This document shows positions 39,316 through 52,320 of a stretch of DNA of 64,000 bases, piece by piece. Source of the DNA: Litomosoides sigmodontis (Eukaryota > Nematoda > Chromadorea > Rhabditida > Onchocercidae); NCBI GenBank assembly GCA_963070105.1, contig OY718807.1, forward strand, positions 1,441,001 to 1,505,000, in the 5' to 3' direction. Every line of letters starts with the position of its first letter. Position 1 is the first letter of the stretch. The position numbers and the translations under genes were made by a program. The notes under the pieces are model-generated. The model was given only the letters and a program-made list of their open reading frames with translations, ran no database searches and was not told where the DNA came from.

Positions 39316-42300
39316 ATGGCAACAGCTGGACTAGAAGGTATTTATTATTTCCAATTTTATTTTAGAGGTAAAACTTTCTAAATTGTCGAATTTATTGACC
39401 ATAATTATTTCATACTCTTGCTGCCTGCAATGTTCGCTCTATCGCTAGTTTAGTATTCTGTGAAATATGCTGTAAACTAATCGGAAATTATCTGTTTTGC
39501 ATCTATGCTAAATGGATAAAGAATGAGTAAGTAAATCACTCTTGATAGAGTGAAATTTGTGGAATTCGTGGAAATGAGTTAATAATGTCTGTGGAATGAA
39601 CTATTTGTGCAGCTTTCTGAGCACTGAGATTAATGTCATATTGCAGCGTTGCATATTGCAATGCATTTGAAGAAATTAATTATTTATTGCTCGAAAGCAT
39701 TTGTGTCATTTCAATCAACTTGTGACTTATTGCCTACCTAATCCTTTTTTTTTCTTTCTGTTATGTCAACATTGTTGAGAAATCCAGTAAGGTGAGATCA
39801 TGGCGCAGCTTACTATCTCGTATATCAGGCCAGGCATTGACTTCTTGAAAGAAGTTTGCAGTAGCACTTGTGCACATATTTGTCTTATTTGTTACATTAA
39901 AAAATTGATATCAAAATTTAGTAAAATGAATTATGAATACTGAAAGCAAGCAGTCTACAAAATGTGATGGAAGTAATGAAATATTGTGGAGTCTTTTTTT
40001 TTCTTATGAATTATCTGTGTGTAGTCGGTGAAAAACTCTGTTTCAGTACAATTTATTGGTTTGTTTACAATTTGCTGATCTACTGATTACGATGATATGT
40101 TTTCCATCGATAGGTTATGTCAGTACAAATCATTTTATGAGATGATATATGTGCACAAAAGAATGGCAGTGGCCAGAGGTAAAATATCAAAAGTAGCGAA
40201 AGTATAGGGGTTGATCGAAGAATTGACTTGAGAGAAATCAGCTTAAGATAGGTAAATGAAAGATGTATGGAATTCAAATAAGAGACGGCGATGAATGATG
40301 AAAGGAACGTTTGTCTTTTTTACGAAAATGTTAGAAATTGTTTGGTTTTGATGGGAAAGCATACTATATACATCGTCTGAAGCTCAATTCTATTTATTTC
40401 GCTATTCACGGAATGCTTCTAATTTGTTTTACAAATTCTTCTGTTTTTTTTATCATCCTTATGCGAAAGTATCATTTTATTTTTTTCATCTTTTCATGTA
40501 CGTCGTGTTCCAGGTTTCTCCTCTTTTTCAGTGGGCATTCTTAGTGCTGAACAGGAAATGTTTTTGCGTTAGCAGGAATCAATGTTCTATCACTTAGCAT
40601 TAAGCAGTGAGTGTCGTTTTTACTCGTAGAGTGGAGCGATGGAATCAGCTGTTTAATTATGCGTCTAAGTCATTTGTTGACAATTTTGGTTTGCCAGTAG
40701 TTAGTTGCTTTTCCTTTTTGGAACCTTTCCGGGGGCATTTTTTTGTCCTCTTCCAACACAGTTGTTTTATTACTACGCTGCAATGAAGTATGCGCAGCGT
40801 ATATGCTTAAAGTAGTTTCACTTGTAGCGGAAGACGTTAGATGATGACGGTGAGATCATTTTAGAAATGCGAATGTTTTTAGTGAATGAAAAGCGAATGA
40901 AAATTGGTGTGGAAGAGATGGGAAGTGAAGGAGTGAATGAAATGAGAAATGTGAAACTAATAATTGTGAGGGCATAAATATCATATCACAAAGGAAAGGC
41001 TCCATTGTTTTGTGTGCGTGAAATGTGGGAGATAAGAGAGGAGGAGAAAGGTGGAAGGTGGAGAGAGCGGTCGTCTTGTACTGCTCGTGAATTATCTCAG
41101 GTTTTTATTATATTTACGACAGCAATACTTTGTACGTATGATTGATTAGACAGTGTTGGAGTTGTGTGGGTGAAAAGTAAACAGGCATGGCATGCACGCA
41201 GAGCATCTAAATTTCCAATTCATCCGTTCTTCATCAAATCAGTGACCTGTTTCTCTGTATTTTAGCTGCATGTTTCTTCTCTCTTCGTGGGTTTCTTTTT
41301 TTTTTCGATTTTGAGATACTAAATCGGTTTGGTTTGATTTCTTGATGATGAAGCTCACTGTATGTTAGGTAAGTATACTTTGCTCAAGAAGATCGCATGT
41401 TTTTTGATCAGCAACGAGCAGATGACTCAAACAATGCAGAGCAGAGGCTAATGTACTGAAGGCGAGCAATTTTATTGATTGTTTTTTTTCAGAATTTTTC
41501 AATTTTTTTTCCAAAAATGCAGTTGTTTTGAATCAATTTTAGTTGCTGAAACTGCTGTGTTACGAATATGTTAGTCACAATTACGCATAGAGCTCCACTA
41601 GGAAAATTGCATTTTTCATTAGGAATTGTATGTTATGTTCTTAGTATCAAGCAAATATTATTTGGAAGTGGTTTTTTTTGCCTTTTTAATGTGACCCGAA
41701 AAGGATCGGTAATATTGTAATTTGCATACCGATTGTTTGTAATGTGGAAAATTCCGGTGGTAAGCTTGGTGATGAGGATTTGTTACCTTTTTCCTCCTGT
41801 ATATTCTTTAGTTAATGCTAAAAAGATGGTGATTGCAGAGTAATTAATGAGTGTTAGCTATTGGATAGTTTGGTGTAAAAGTGGTTAGTAACGTCTGCAG
41901 TTTTTAGTTTTTTACACTTATCAATATTGTGGAGGAAATGCACGAGTGCGGCTGGGACAATCATCATCCCAATCTTCGGTTGTCCGGCGTTGACTGTTAA
42001 AAATTCCTACTGTTAAATCCAACAGCAAAGTCATGATGAGTTTTAGTGAATGCAGATTGATAGTACTCTATTCTAGTTCTTAGGTTATCTTCTAGTTCGG
42101 AGTGTGGCATTGGGATAGAGTGAGGAGGGATATTTATTCAAATTAGCTACCGAAGATTGCAATATCGCATTAATCGCAACTTCGATCGTATTTTGAGAAA
42201 AACGAATTGTTTTTAGCACTTGACGTGTAGTTTATTCCTATTTGAAGTCGTGTACTAAGTGGATCGGGTAATGTCTTCCAAGACGCCTTCTCCCCAGAAA

Positions 42301-44881
42301 CAAATCGCAGGTCGAAAATTCAAATCAAGCACGGTAGCCGCCCAGGAATTGTCATCTTTGGGAAGGAAGAAAGATGCCCAAATGCAAGATGCCTTGGATA
42401 AATTTGCCGATGAATTGAACAAATCATCGGATGATGAGGAAAATATTATCGAAGGTCGGTGGCCTCGTAAGTGTCGAACTTATCATCCATCAGTCAGCCC
42501 TGATTACCTACTGGTTCACATATTTGCAAATTTTAGGTCTTTTGAAGTCATTTAGCGCGATCTTGGCCGTTGTTTTTCTAATGTATAATCTTCTTGTGCG
42601 CTTCTCCATTAATATTCTGAACTTCTCTCTGTTATTGATCACTTGAGATTTGGTGTTGTTGATTATTTAAACCATGTCACAGATTAAAAAAAGACGGAAA
42701 GGTCGTAAATTATCCCGAAAGATTTTTTTTTGTAGTCATAATACGTGAACTATAAGTAGAACTATAAGTAGTCTTATTCAGTTGTTATTTTAATTATTTT
42801 TCACGGCTTTTGATTCACTTTTTTCATTTATTTGCCTAAAGGGTGACGAAAAGATATTTTACTTAATTTCTTTTACGTTATTTTAAAAAACGGCTAATTT
42901 TCATAATGAAATAAATTGGCCACTTTTTTCTACGTGGAATGATTCTAAGTTCTACTATTAATCAATTAGTACATCTCGTGAAAGTATTTGATGAAAAAAG
43001 AAACCGTGAAGTAAAGTAATAAACGGTTAACTGAACGAAATAGATTATAATGTCTTGATTCGGAGTATTATTGCTGTATCATATTCACCATCAACCTGTG
43101 AAAATAACAAAAAGCAAATTTCACATACTTTAAATGCTCAGCATTATTCATTTTAATGACAAATCTTTTCAAACAAATCTTTCATATAAGAAGAGTGGAG
43201 TTTTTCAGCTGCCGATGAACATTTCATTAATGGTACTTCAGTTGAACTCAGTGAGGTTGAAAAGGAATTGATCAAAGAGGAGCTAAAAAAGGTTTTTGCA
43301 ATGAAATATCTAATTTTTAGTTAAATTTGTTGGCGTTGTTGAAGTCATTTTTCACCTTAGCTTGTTGCTACCATTTCAGACTTCTGATCGGCAGTACGTT
43401 AAATTGTTTGTGATCTGTAACGAACTTGATTTTTAATATATTTCTTTTACGAATAGTTTATCGAATTCAAATTTTTCAGACTGAAGAGGAAATTAATACA
43501 TTACGTCAAGTGCTACTTGCACGTCAAAAGCATGCGAGTGATTTAAAGCGAAAATTGGGGATTTCACCCTTCACTGAATTTACTGCTGATATCAATCACT
43601 CATTGCAACATGTGAAGGAAACTCAAGCGTAGGTTTTGTCCGAATAGAATGAATTCTAAATTTTTCATTGTAGATTTAACCGTGTATTGTTCTAGGTAAT
43701 GTTGAATCTGCAGGCGAGTTGTGGTCACTTTAATAATTTGACTCACTTAATTTGTGCGCTGTGTCTATTCAGCATAATTTCAAATTCTTTTAATTATTTA
43801 AAGGTTTGTACATAGCTTATTTGAAAGGTGTTTCGGTCTCATGCCATTAGGTGATTTCCGATTTTTTCAGGTACCAAAAAACGTCAGAAGTGGTTGCAGG
43901 TACAGCAGACACTGTGAAGAACAAATGGAACGATATGCGTAATTCATCACTATTTAAATCATTCGAATCTAAACTGGGGACAGCATACACGAATGTAAGA
44001 CTCTCTTATGCGCATTTTTGCTCCCTCTTTCATTGACATTCTTTATAGCTTTAATATAATAGCATAACACGTGCTATTGGAATTTCACAATGAATTTTCC
44101 TTGAACTTTAATGAAGACAATAGCTGTTTAAGATAAGTGCACGCTAGAGTTCTGCACGTTGTTGATAATAACTCTTTGATTTCAAATTAGAAATTTCAGT
44201 TTTCTTTTTCCATTTTCATCAGAGTGCTGTCTAACGAAATTTCAACGGTAATATTGAACCAGACCGTAATCCTCATTTTTCTTAAATTTAACCACTGTCT
44301 GTCATGTCCATTTTGCTTTATGACATCGAAAGATTCCAACAGTATCAGAAATGGAATGAATAATGGCGATTTGTTAAAAACATCGATTTTATGTAACTTT
44401 ATGTTTTTTCTCCTATCGCTTGGTTTCCGTTTTGTTTTTTCCCGAAGGGAATTTTTTTTCATTTGTCAACGGAAGTGAAAGTATGAAGTTGCTGATTTTG
44501 AATTTCTTGTCAAGCTTGTTAAATTCGATTGGTAATGATAAGAATGAAAAAATTATGTATTTTGAAAGTGATCCAGTTATACTTGTTTCCTTTACCTAGT
44601 TACCATTACCCATGCGAAAAGTGTTATGTGATATCATACACGTGAAAACTAAAAACGCATAATGGGACATTTTTGAGATAGCTAATAAAGGCTATCGGTT
44701 GCAATCGCCAATTGGCGCATAATTTGGTTCGAACCTAATTTGGCCTAAGTATGCATAAAATTTGTAGGCAAAAATGGCAGCATCTACAAGCATTGACCAA
44801 ATTTCGGGCATGGCAAAGGCGTCGGGAGCATCTGGCCAAACGGATCCTGCATCAGCATCCAATGAAAAACTACAGCTATAA
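39316..44881 (+). CDS. TPD52 family coiled-coil protein, with two alternative first exons
   Basis: Common exons are 43209-43291, 43480-43628, 43871-43994 and 44768-44881. First exon a (39316-39337, encoding MATAGLE) gives 163 aa; first exon b (42271-42454, starting MSSKTPSPQKQIAG) gives 217 aa. Both end in ...GAAG before a GT donor, so both fit the same acceptor in phase. The family signature is clear: LSEVEKELIKEELKK, EEEINTLRQVLLARQKHASD, LKRKLGISPFTEF, then YQKTSEVVAG and SSLFKSFESKLG. The first half is the expected coiled coil. TPD52 proteins form homo- and heteromers and act in vesicle and membrane trafficking; the exact role in nematodes is not shown by this sequence. ATG 42271 was chosen for exon b because no upstream in-frame ATG is present. 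Confidence 0.93.
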
Positions 44882-46254
44882 GTTCATGGTTCGAAAAATT
44901 TTGTTGAGTGAAGAACATTATAGCACAATTTATCATAAATGGAAATTTAGAAGTTATAACGAAATAAGTTATTGATGTTTTTTTTGACTATTTAATACTT
45001 TTGCTACATAGAAAAGTTTCTTTTTTGTGAGGAAATATCAGTGGCGGTTTCGAGCACTCACATGAAGTAACGTTCAAAACACTAGCTCTGCAAAGGTTAA
45101 TTCATAGTAGAGAATAAGTTATTGTTGATTTTAACAACTTTACTGTAATTTCTCATTTCCTTTTTCAGGAATTTCTGGTTGTGTTGCATATATTTAGATA
45201 TGCTGGCTATATGCTGTCCTCTACCGCAAGCGGCAGCAATATCGATAAAAAATAAGGGATATTATTATCTTTTTTTGGTACAATATTTCATGTTGTATGC
45301 CGCTCTCATTCATTCTTTCCTATCCTACTGTTTCCTCTGTAACGTTCCATAATTAAATTCTATTCCATTTATGAATCAGTGCTTTCTCACTGCTCTCCGT
45401 TTTTTCTTTTATCTGATATTAAAAAGGAAATTCTTTGTTGTAAAATTTATTGCGTTCACTGTTTCTAACAATCATCTTTTTTTCTTTTGTGATTTGGGAA
45501 TGCGATGATATGCCGGGTATCAGTTAATGACGCTTTGGATGCAAGATTAAGCGTTAAAACAATCTAAATATGAGGCGTGGGGAAACAATTCTGGTTTTTT
45601 ATTTCTTAAAATATTTCATTTCGTTATTGGGATTTAAGGAAAGATTGTTGTCGCAATTTTTACACATATGAAAGCTTTCCACATCATATTTATAACTCAG
45701 ATTTGAGATGTAACCAACGCTGTAATCTAGGCGTTTTCTCGGCAGTGTTCCTTTGCAGTTGACCAAAGATGCACATGAACAGGCAACAAGCTTTTATGTG
45801 TTTTCATTTGTTTTCACCTATACACGATCATCTATGAGGATAGCATTAACTTTAAGAAAACTTTTACCTAAATTCCTCTCCAGAAATGCTGCTTGAGATA
45901 AGATGAAGTCTAAATTGGTTCGTTTAGTAATTTTCAAGAATTTTCTGGTTTAATTAATACGCCCAAAAAGTTGTAGATGGATGTGAATTTTTCTTTTTGA
46001 GTTCTAATCAAAATCAACTTCTATAAGAAGTTTGGATCATTGTGAAAATTTTGCTACACATGAAACTTTACACGTTTCTCATGAATGAATGTTCATTTCT
46101 TACAAAGTTTCGTTTTGTATATTGCTTAAAATGTCTGAATATTATTCAACGCTTTAATAGAATACTGCACTATTTGTACGAATTATGTTTTTTTTTAAGT
46201 TAAATAATAGTGGTGAAGGTTAACATTGTGTGCAGCTAATTATTATTCCAATGG
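44882..46254. other. Region downstream of tpd52, no gene seen
   Basis: Holds the tpd52 3' UTR and unassigned AT-rich sequence. No supported exon on either strand. Confidence 0.5.
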
Positions 46255-47013
46255 TTTATTTCACTTCTTCATTGTTGGTACTACAACAGTTTCCGCTGAT
46301 TTACCAACTTTTCGCACTTTCTTATTGTGAAAGTCGAAACCGGGTTCAGGCTTGAACTTGCAGCAGACAATTGAAGCGATCTGAACGAGCAATTAAAGAA
46401 AAAAAACAGTAATTAATGCAATGCGGCTTAACTAGAGCACTTTCATTTACGCTAATTTTAAAGGAATAAATTTCAATAGCGTTTATTATTTTCTCAAAAG
46501 AATTTATTCATATGCATGTATATTGTATATGATAAAATGATACAATAATTGTTTCGTAATCTTAGTACTACGCTAATTAAGCTACCATTAATAATGACAA
46601 CAACAAAAGCACTGATAGGAGCATATAATAAGCTGTTTCCAGCAATGATAATTTGATAAAGCTTCAAGCATAAACAATAATACCACTGATATAGTCAATA
46701 AAATGAAGTAGGAAAATTCTGTGGAATTTTTCTAAAAAAAAAGAGCGTTGAGCTTAATTAGATGAGAAATGTTCCTTTTAAATATTTAACTTAAATATCA
46801 ATTGAACCAACGTGTGTTACTGTGTTATTCCTTAACTAATCCTTAATTAATTACTTTCGTTATTTTATGACACGACCTTTCACCGCGTGATTTTAGCTCA
46901 CTCATTCATAACCATTTATTAATGGGAAAATTGAACAAATTACTTATTTATTACTTTCCGTCCTTGTACACTTGAATAATTTCCTGGATAAGCAAAATGA
47001 TAGAAACAACCAC
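46255..47013 (-). other. Two orphan exon-like segments ending in a stop and AATAAA
   Basis: A segment at 47013-46955 (acceptor CATTAG, donor GTAATA; reads GCFYHFAYPGNYSSVQGRK) joins in phase to a segment at 46380-46261 that begins IASIVCCKFKPEPGFDFHNK and stops at TGA 46261-46263. AATAAA follows immediately at 46260-46255. The codon use of the second segment looks coding. The first needs a one-base phase from upstream, which matches the donor of the doxa-1 exon at 48858, so this could be an alternative 3' end of that gene. It could equally be the end of a separate small gene whose 5' exons I did not find, or chance. The first segment also has a second open frame (VVVSIILLIQEII...). I do not recognise the product. 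Confidence 0.35.
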
Positions 47014-47531
47014 CTAATGTGTTACAAAACATACGCAGTGGAAATTTCACTTAGCAAGTGCTAAAATATAAATGATTAAATTGAAGTTGAATTTTACTTC
47101 ATCTTTCTTTCGCCCTTTTTTTTGCATGAGGGATTAGTTAATTTAATTTTTTTGCATGAAAAGAAATGTAATTTGTTTATGCATGAGAGAAAGAGAATGG
47201 CACATGGAGATGACGTGGCACACTGTACATTGCATGACAATTACTTATTTACCTACTCTTTTTTGCGAAAGTAAAAATTAAACGATGAAATTGTTTTCGC
47301 AGTTCGATAAAATATAGAAGAGAATGATCGATGCTAACCTAGCAAGCTAATGTTTACAGTACTAATATTACAGACGACAATGAACACATTTCAATATGTA
47401 CCGGTATGAACGACTTAACAATGTTAATTAATTAATGAGTAGCAGAGGAAAAGATTTACCTGCTCATCTTGTTCATTTGTTGTAAAGTGTCTTTTGAAAT
47501 GGAAATAGAGGAGGACACACTGAGTTAATGA

Positions 47532-47565
<34 letters not shown>

Positions 47566-47633
47566 CATATTAATATGAAATGGCAGAAATTAATAGTAAC
47601 TATGAAATAATGATTGGTGTCTTTATATGGTTT

Positions 47634-47671
<38 letters not shown>

Positions 47672-48275
47672 GTATATATATATAAAAGTGTGGTTTTTAA
47701 ATATATTTTTGAGCTGTAAATTTAATTTTTATTTGATATTAAAAGTAATGTTTTTACATCGCACGTACTAGCATAAAATTACTTATCTTTCATAGCTTAT
47801 TGTTAAAAAACTTCAAATTTTTGAAATAAGAAAAAAAAGTAACCAATCTTTCGCGCAGTATCAGATAACTAACAATAACACTTACGTAGAAAACGTTAGG
47901 TACAAACAATCATTTCAATTTGTTCAGTTTTTCAATCAAAAAGTAGTTTTCCGAATTTATTAAACTCGCTCCTCTCATTTCCTAGCACCATTAAATTGTG
48001 AACAATGCATAGCTGTCACATTTCAGTTGTTATCACAGATGGAATCAAATTAATTGAAATTTGATAAATTTAGTAACATTAAGAGGAGGAAAGCATAATT
48101 GTTCACTGATAGAGGCAAATCTGTTGATTGAAAAATTGAAAATGTACATGAGAACAAGTGATGAAATTAGGAAACGAACCCGGCAAACTGATTATCATCC
48201 TGTTTCTCCCGCATTTTCCGCACAATCAGACTTGGCGTTCCTTCGATAGCAAAGAAAAAACCGGAGTGAATCGCC
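47014..48275. other. Region with microsatellites, no gene assigned
   Basis: Mostly AT-rich. Contains adjoining AT and CA microsatellites. A minus-strand stretch ending in TNEQDEQ at about 47460 has a good donor but no credible upstream exon. Confidence 0.45.
47532..47684. repeat. (TA)n and (CA)n microsatellites
   Basis: TA run at 47532-47562, CA run at 47635-47668, then a short TA run to 47684. Confidence 0.95.
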
Positions 48276-48345
48276 GCATCAACAACAACAACAATAACAA
48301 CAACAACAACAGCAACAACGACGACGATGACAACGACGACGACAA
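48276..48345. repeat. CAA/ACG trinucleotide repeat in the likely doxa-1 3' UTR
   Basis: CAA repeats pass into GAC/ACG repeats, starting 22 bases beyond the doxa-1 stop on the minus strand. On the transcript it would read as GTT/GTC repeats. Confidence 0.9.
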
Positions 48346-48366
48346 GTATTGCTCGCGTTCGTATTC

Positions 48367-51300
48367 TTAAAATCGTTTCGGCAATGAAGATATCATTCCG
48401 GTAAATACATTTCGCTTAATTAAACTGACTGTTGCTGCTTCACTAGGAGACTCTGACGCTGAACTTGGTGGCGTAAGTGATAACATCGTGTTATCCTCAC
48501 ACTTCATCACTTTACAGCAGTGCTTATCAGCGTGACAAGTGATAAATGTTTTCAGTGTATACAGCGATTTTGCTTGTAAAATTAACAGTACTCCACCGTA
48601 CAGTAAACTTGTGATACCTGTAATTCAATTGGTGATGTACATCTTTGAGCGTTGCAAATTTTGCTAAGGCAATTTCAATTCAATTAATTCCACCACACCA
48701 CTGTACTTGAATAAATTTTTTAAAATTATTATCAACAAAAAAATTTCCACTCCTATTTCAGCATCCTAAAATTACCATCATAAATTTTCTGGAAAATTTT
48801 TGAAATAATTTGGAAAAAAATAATTAAGGAAAAGTAGTTGGTGCAGACGACACTGACCGGCAGTTAATGTTGTGTAAAAGCAGGTTGAAAGATGAAAATC
48901 AAGAATTGACATTGAGCCATCTGAGGACGGAAATCGTATTTGAAGATTTTTCGGCACAAATGTAAAATAGACGAAATCAGCCAGTAGCACTAATACGCCG
49001 ACAACGACAACGATTTTTGCAAAATTGTGAGGCACCAAGCATAACATTAAAATTTGAATAATCCAAAAAGCAAATGCCGTCCTGAAAATTAAGCAAAAAA
49101 GGTCCTCCCTTTTGTTCCTTAATCTTTCTTACTTAAGATTAAATTTATTTTAGTTTTAAATTTCAGAAGCTATAGAAATAGATAGGTAAGTGAAAATTTT
49201 TGGGGAAGCAGAATCTTGTACACCTTCATGGTTGATTAATTCATCGTTAATTTTAACTGCTAACATTTAAAATTATCACTATTTACTGGATAATTTTATA
49301 ATCTTACTATTGTCGTTAGCTAGAGCTAATTAGCAGTTATAAAATTTGTGAGAGTTGAAGGAGAGGATTTTCAGAATGCAACAGTACTGACTGTCGTAAA
49401 CGAGTACTGCAATTTGGAAGTACTAAGATTTGACGTAAACTTTAACTGCACATCTCATTCATGTATTCCTACACAAAATTTAAATTTACAAGTATTATCA
49501 TAAAATTTCAAATTACCATTGAATAATTATTACTAGTGATTTTAGTGGCTAGCAATTCCAATCCTCTTCCCTCTTCGTCTTGAAATTATTAATTGCAAAT
49601 TATTACTGAATAAAAATAAAACTGATGAATAATTCTACCATAGCAAATACACGGTGTAGTGACCGGTCAGACGATATTGCCTACCCCAAACAAATCCCGC
49701 TCGATCAACGCTTAAATATTCGATTATTTTCAAAATTGGATATGGTAAGCCTTTCTTCAAACTCTTTTCCAATTCAGTTTCCATTGAGAATACTGCAAAA
49801 AAACCACCAATCATTTCAAATTTTTGAAAATTCCCAAAACATTTTGAACTTGAAAATCTCCAACACAAATGCTTCTTTAATTCGTAATTTCAAAATAAAC
49901 TTTTGAAATACTAATTATTAAAAAGAAATTGATAAATTGCGCTATAATTAGGTTACACTCTTCATACATAAGAGTGTAATCATAACGAAGGATACATAAG
50001 CATATCAATTCGGCTGTTGCGCAGCTTGGAAAAACCAAATTAGTTTTATGATTAAGTTCATATTTTTTGAATTTTTGCACGTATTTGAAAAAAGAGATTA
50101 GAATGAAAAATTATTTGAATAATTGGGTCATCTCATTCGTTATGATTAGTATGGAAATTTATTTCCTACCAGAATTAAAATCTAAACAATGCAATAAATC
50201 ATTCAAACTGCAGCACCGCATTATCACTTTACTTAGCATATTGAAAGAGTGGAATTTCAGGTCTTAATAGATTAAAGTTTGCTAATTTCAATAAAAAAAA
50301 TTCTCCACTATCAGCTAACAAACCATCGAGAAATTCAAAGCGTTCATTGTATTTCAAGTCATTCAATGTATGTTGTTGTTCTTTTTCACCTTTTGGCACA
50401 CCTGAAGTAGAAATTAATTAATTAAATTAATTAGCTCACTAATTTCAACAAATCACTACTATTAGCTTAATGTTTAGTGAGCTTAAGTGAGGGCAATTTT
50501 AGCGCAGTAATTATTTGTTCCATCACAAACAGCACTTCCTACATCAACCACAATAGCCGAAATATCATACATAAGTCCTTAATTACTACAAACTTCGTTG
50601 TTCTTCAAATTCCTAACGATAAATTTAAATATGCAAAGTTACATTAATTTATTTTTCATTAGTTCGATTGCATTTTGTGGTCTTCAAAATTTTTTCTTTT
50701 TGTTTTCAACAAGTACGAAAATATACTTATAAGTGTGACGTTAAGATGTCTGAGGCCCATACGTACGCCAAGAATAGCATCTAATTTATCTGTTGTGAAT
50801 GCTCGGTAGGCCGAGTAAATTCGAATGCTTCCTTGGTGCCAACTTGGATGATGAATACTTACTAAAATTTGATAAAAAAATTAAAATTAATTTAACTAAA
50901 ATATTTCAACAATATTTTATTCATTGGTCGTGCATTTCAGTCAGCCTTTACGTTACCATTTCTAAATTCATTTCATATTAAATAGCCAAAAACTTTATTA
51001 CATCCATTTAGTTGTAAGTAACATTGGTCATTGCTGACTGTTTGAAGTTAGCTACTTCCAACCGGATTAGCTTCCGGTTTGCTTGAAGGAGATTTAATAA
51101 CATTACACTTCAAATGTTCTTCAGCCAAAATAGTATTCTTCCATCCTCTCTCTCTCATGGAATAGTCGGAGGGACAATGATAAAATTAATGAATGAATAT
51201 TTGATTGAAAATAATCGTTATGAATAATGGCGAGAGATTCTTATCAAATTTACAAATCTTATTGGTTTATTTGAACGTCCTAAAATTTAACTGAAACATT

Positions 51301-52078
51301 TCCTCGTAATTCATTCCATTTCATAAACGATGCGAAAACAAGTGCATCAAACAAATGCACTAAATAACAAATGCGATTATTTCAAAAAAAATTTCTTGAA
51401 ACTTCGAATCAAATAATTTTCTCAACAATTTCATTCACCTAAAATTGATAATAGACAAATTTTGCCATTCACAGCGATTGCAATGATAAGTTTGATGGAT
51501 AAGCAATAGATTGTAAGTATGATGGAAATTTTTACCATATCATGCTGGCCACAATATCAACGGTGTTAATTTAAACTGACAAATCATAATTTTAATTTAA
51601 TTATCTAAATTTGACCGCATTAGCATAGTGATGACCACACTGCAAAGATTGCATATCTCAATTAACTTAACTTACTTCAATTATCAAAAAGATTTGAACT
51701 ATTACAGTTTTATCAGACAGCCTCTCCCTCACAATTGCTTCTTCTCATTTCAGAAGTGAAAAAGAGTGGACGAAAAGCTTTTTGTCACGATTAGCATGTG
51801 AGAATTATTGCAATAATGTCAAAAGAAGTTAATTAATGAAATTCAAACTTACTTAAAATAATAGCGCCAACAGTAACACTAAGGACGAAGGCAATTGTTG
51901 AAGCAATTCGATAGTGTCGAACACCGGGAAGGATAATTAGAAATGCTAGAAATGGTGTGATGAATATCGATGCTAATGCGCAAATTTGCAAGTCGACGAT
52001 CACTGGCGTTCGATTATCGCCGAACCACGTTGGATCGCCGTTTTCCCGAAACGCATCGAACCAGCCAATCCGTTGCAT
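48367..52078 (-). CDS. doxa-1: Dual oxidase maturation factor (DUOXA family)
   Basis: Six phase-consistent exons: 52078-51853, 50861-50727, 50401-50324, 49792-49639, 49081-48858, 48617-48367, giving 355 aa (human DUOXA1 is 343). Family landmarks appear in order: TM1 with ITPFLAFLIILPGVRHYR (about 41-57), TM2, an extracellular stretch with IYSAYRAFTTD, GVRMGLRHLNVTL (a conserved N-glycosylation site) and YNERFEF, then EKSLKKGLPYP, GRQYRLTGHYT, TM3-TM4, DFHLSTCFYTTLTAG and TM5 with SLLYGGVLLILQ, ending in a Ser-rich cytoplasmic tail. DUOXA proteins take dual oxidase out of the ER and sit with it at the plasma membrane. In nematodes the complex makes peroxide for tyrosine cross-linking of cuticle collagen. 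ATG 52078 was chosen because an acceptor lies just upstream and excludes the in-frame ATG at 52126. Confidence 0.93.
49953..49979. repeat. Perfect 10-bp inverted repeat in a doxa-1 intron
   Basis: TTACACTCTT (49953-49962), a 7-base loop, and AAGAGTGTAA (49970-49979). Confidence 0.9.
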
Positions 52079-52094
52079 TTTCAGGACGCTCGTT

Positions 52095-52104
52095 CTGTGA
52101 TTCG
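52095..52104 (-). promoter_or_regulatory. Candidate spliced-leader acceptor for doxa-1
   Basis: On the minus strand a CGAATCACAG acceptor ends at 52095, 16 bases before ATG 52078. Confidence 0.45.
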
Positions 52105-52210
52105 ACGCGAAAACCCAAAATAACAAGTAATTTGCGCAAACAACAGTAATAGGTTAGGTTACAGAGAGTGTAGGCGTAAGCAATGTGGGAAAGTTTAGTG
52201 AACAAATAAA

Positions 52211-52320
52211 ATTGCTAGCATTTAATCAGCTAGCATTGATTAGCTAGCATGCAAAATGCTAGCTAATCAACTAATCAACTTATGAAACGTTAGCAATTTC
52301 AACTGATTAAATTGCTAACA
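52211..52320. repeat. GCTAGC-rich cluster with a perfect 15-bp inverted repeat
   Basis: The arms TTGATTAGCTAGCAT (52236-52250) and ATGCTAGCTAATCAA (52256-52270) are exact reverse complements with a 5-base loop. Nearby are further partial copies (TTGCTAGCATTTAATCAG at 52212; an AGCAATTTCAACTGATTAAATTGCTAAC segment near 52290). Confidence 0.9.

Noticed and set aside
44725..44745. tRNA T-loop-like GGTTCGAACC
   Set aside because: A simple palindrome in a tpd52 intron; no acceptor, D or anticodon arms can be folded around it.
47424..47771. Open frames with CVCVCV, THTHTH and IYIYIY runs
   Set aside because: Translations of CA and TA microsatellites.
49625..49906. Plus-strand open frame over 49.6-49.9 kb
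   Set aside because: Antisense shadow of the doxa-1 exon 49792-49639.
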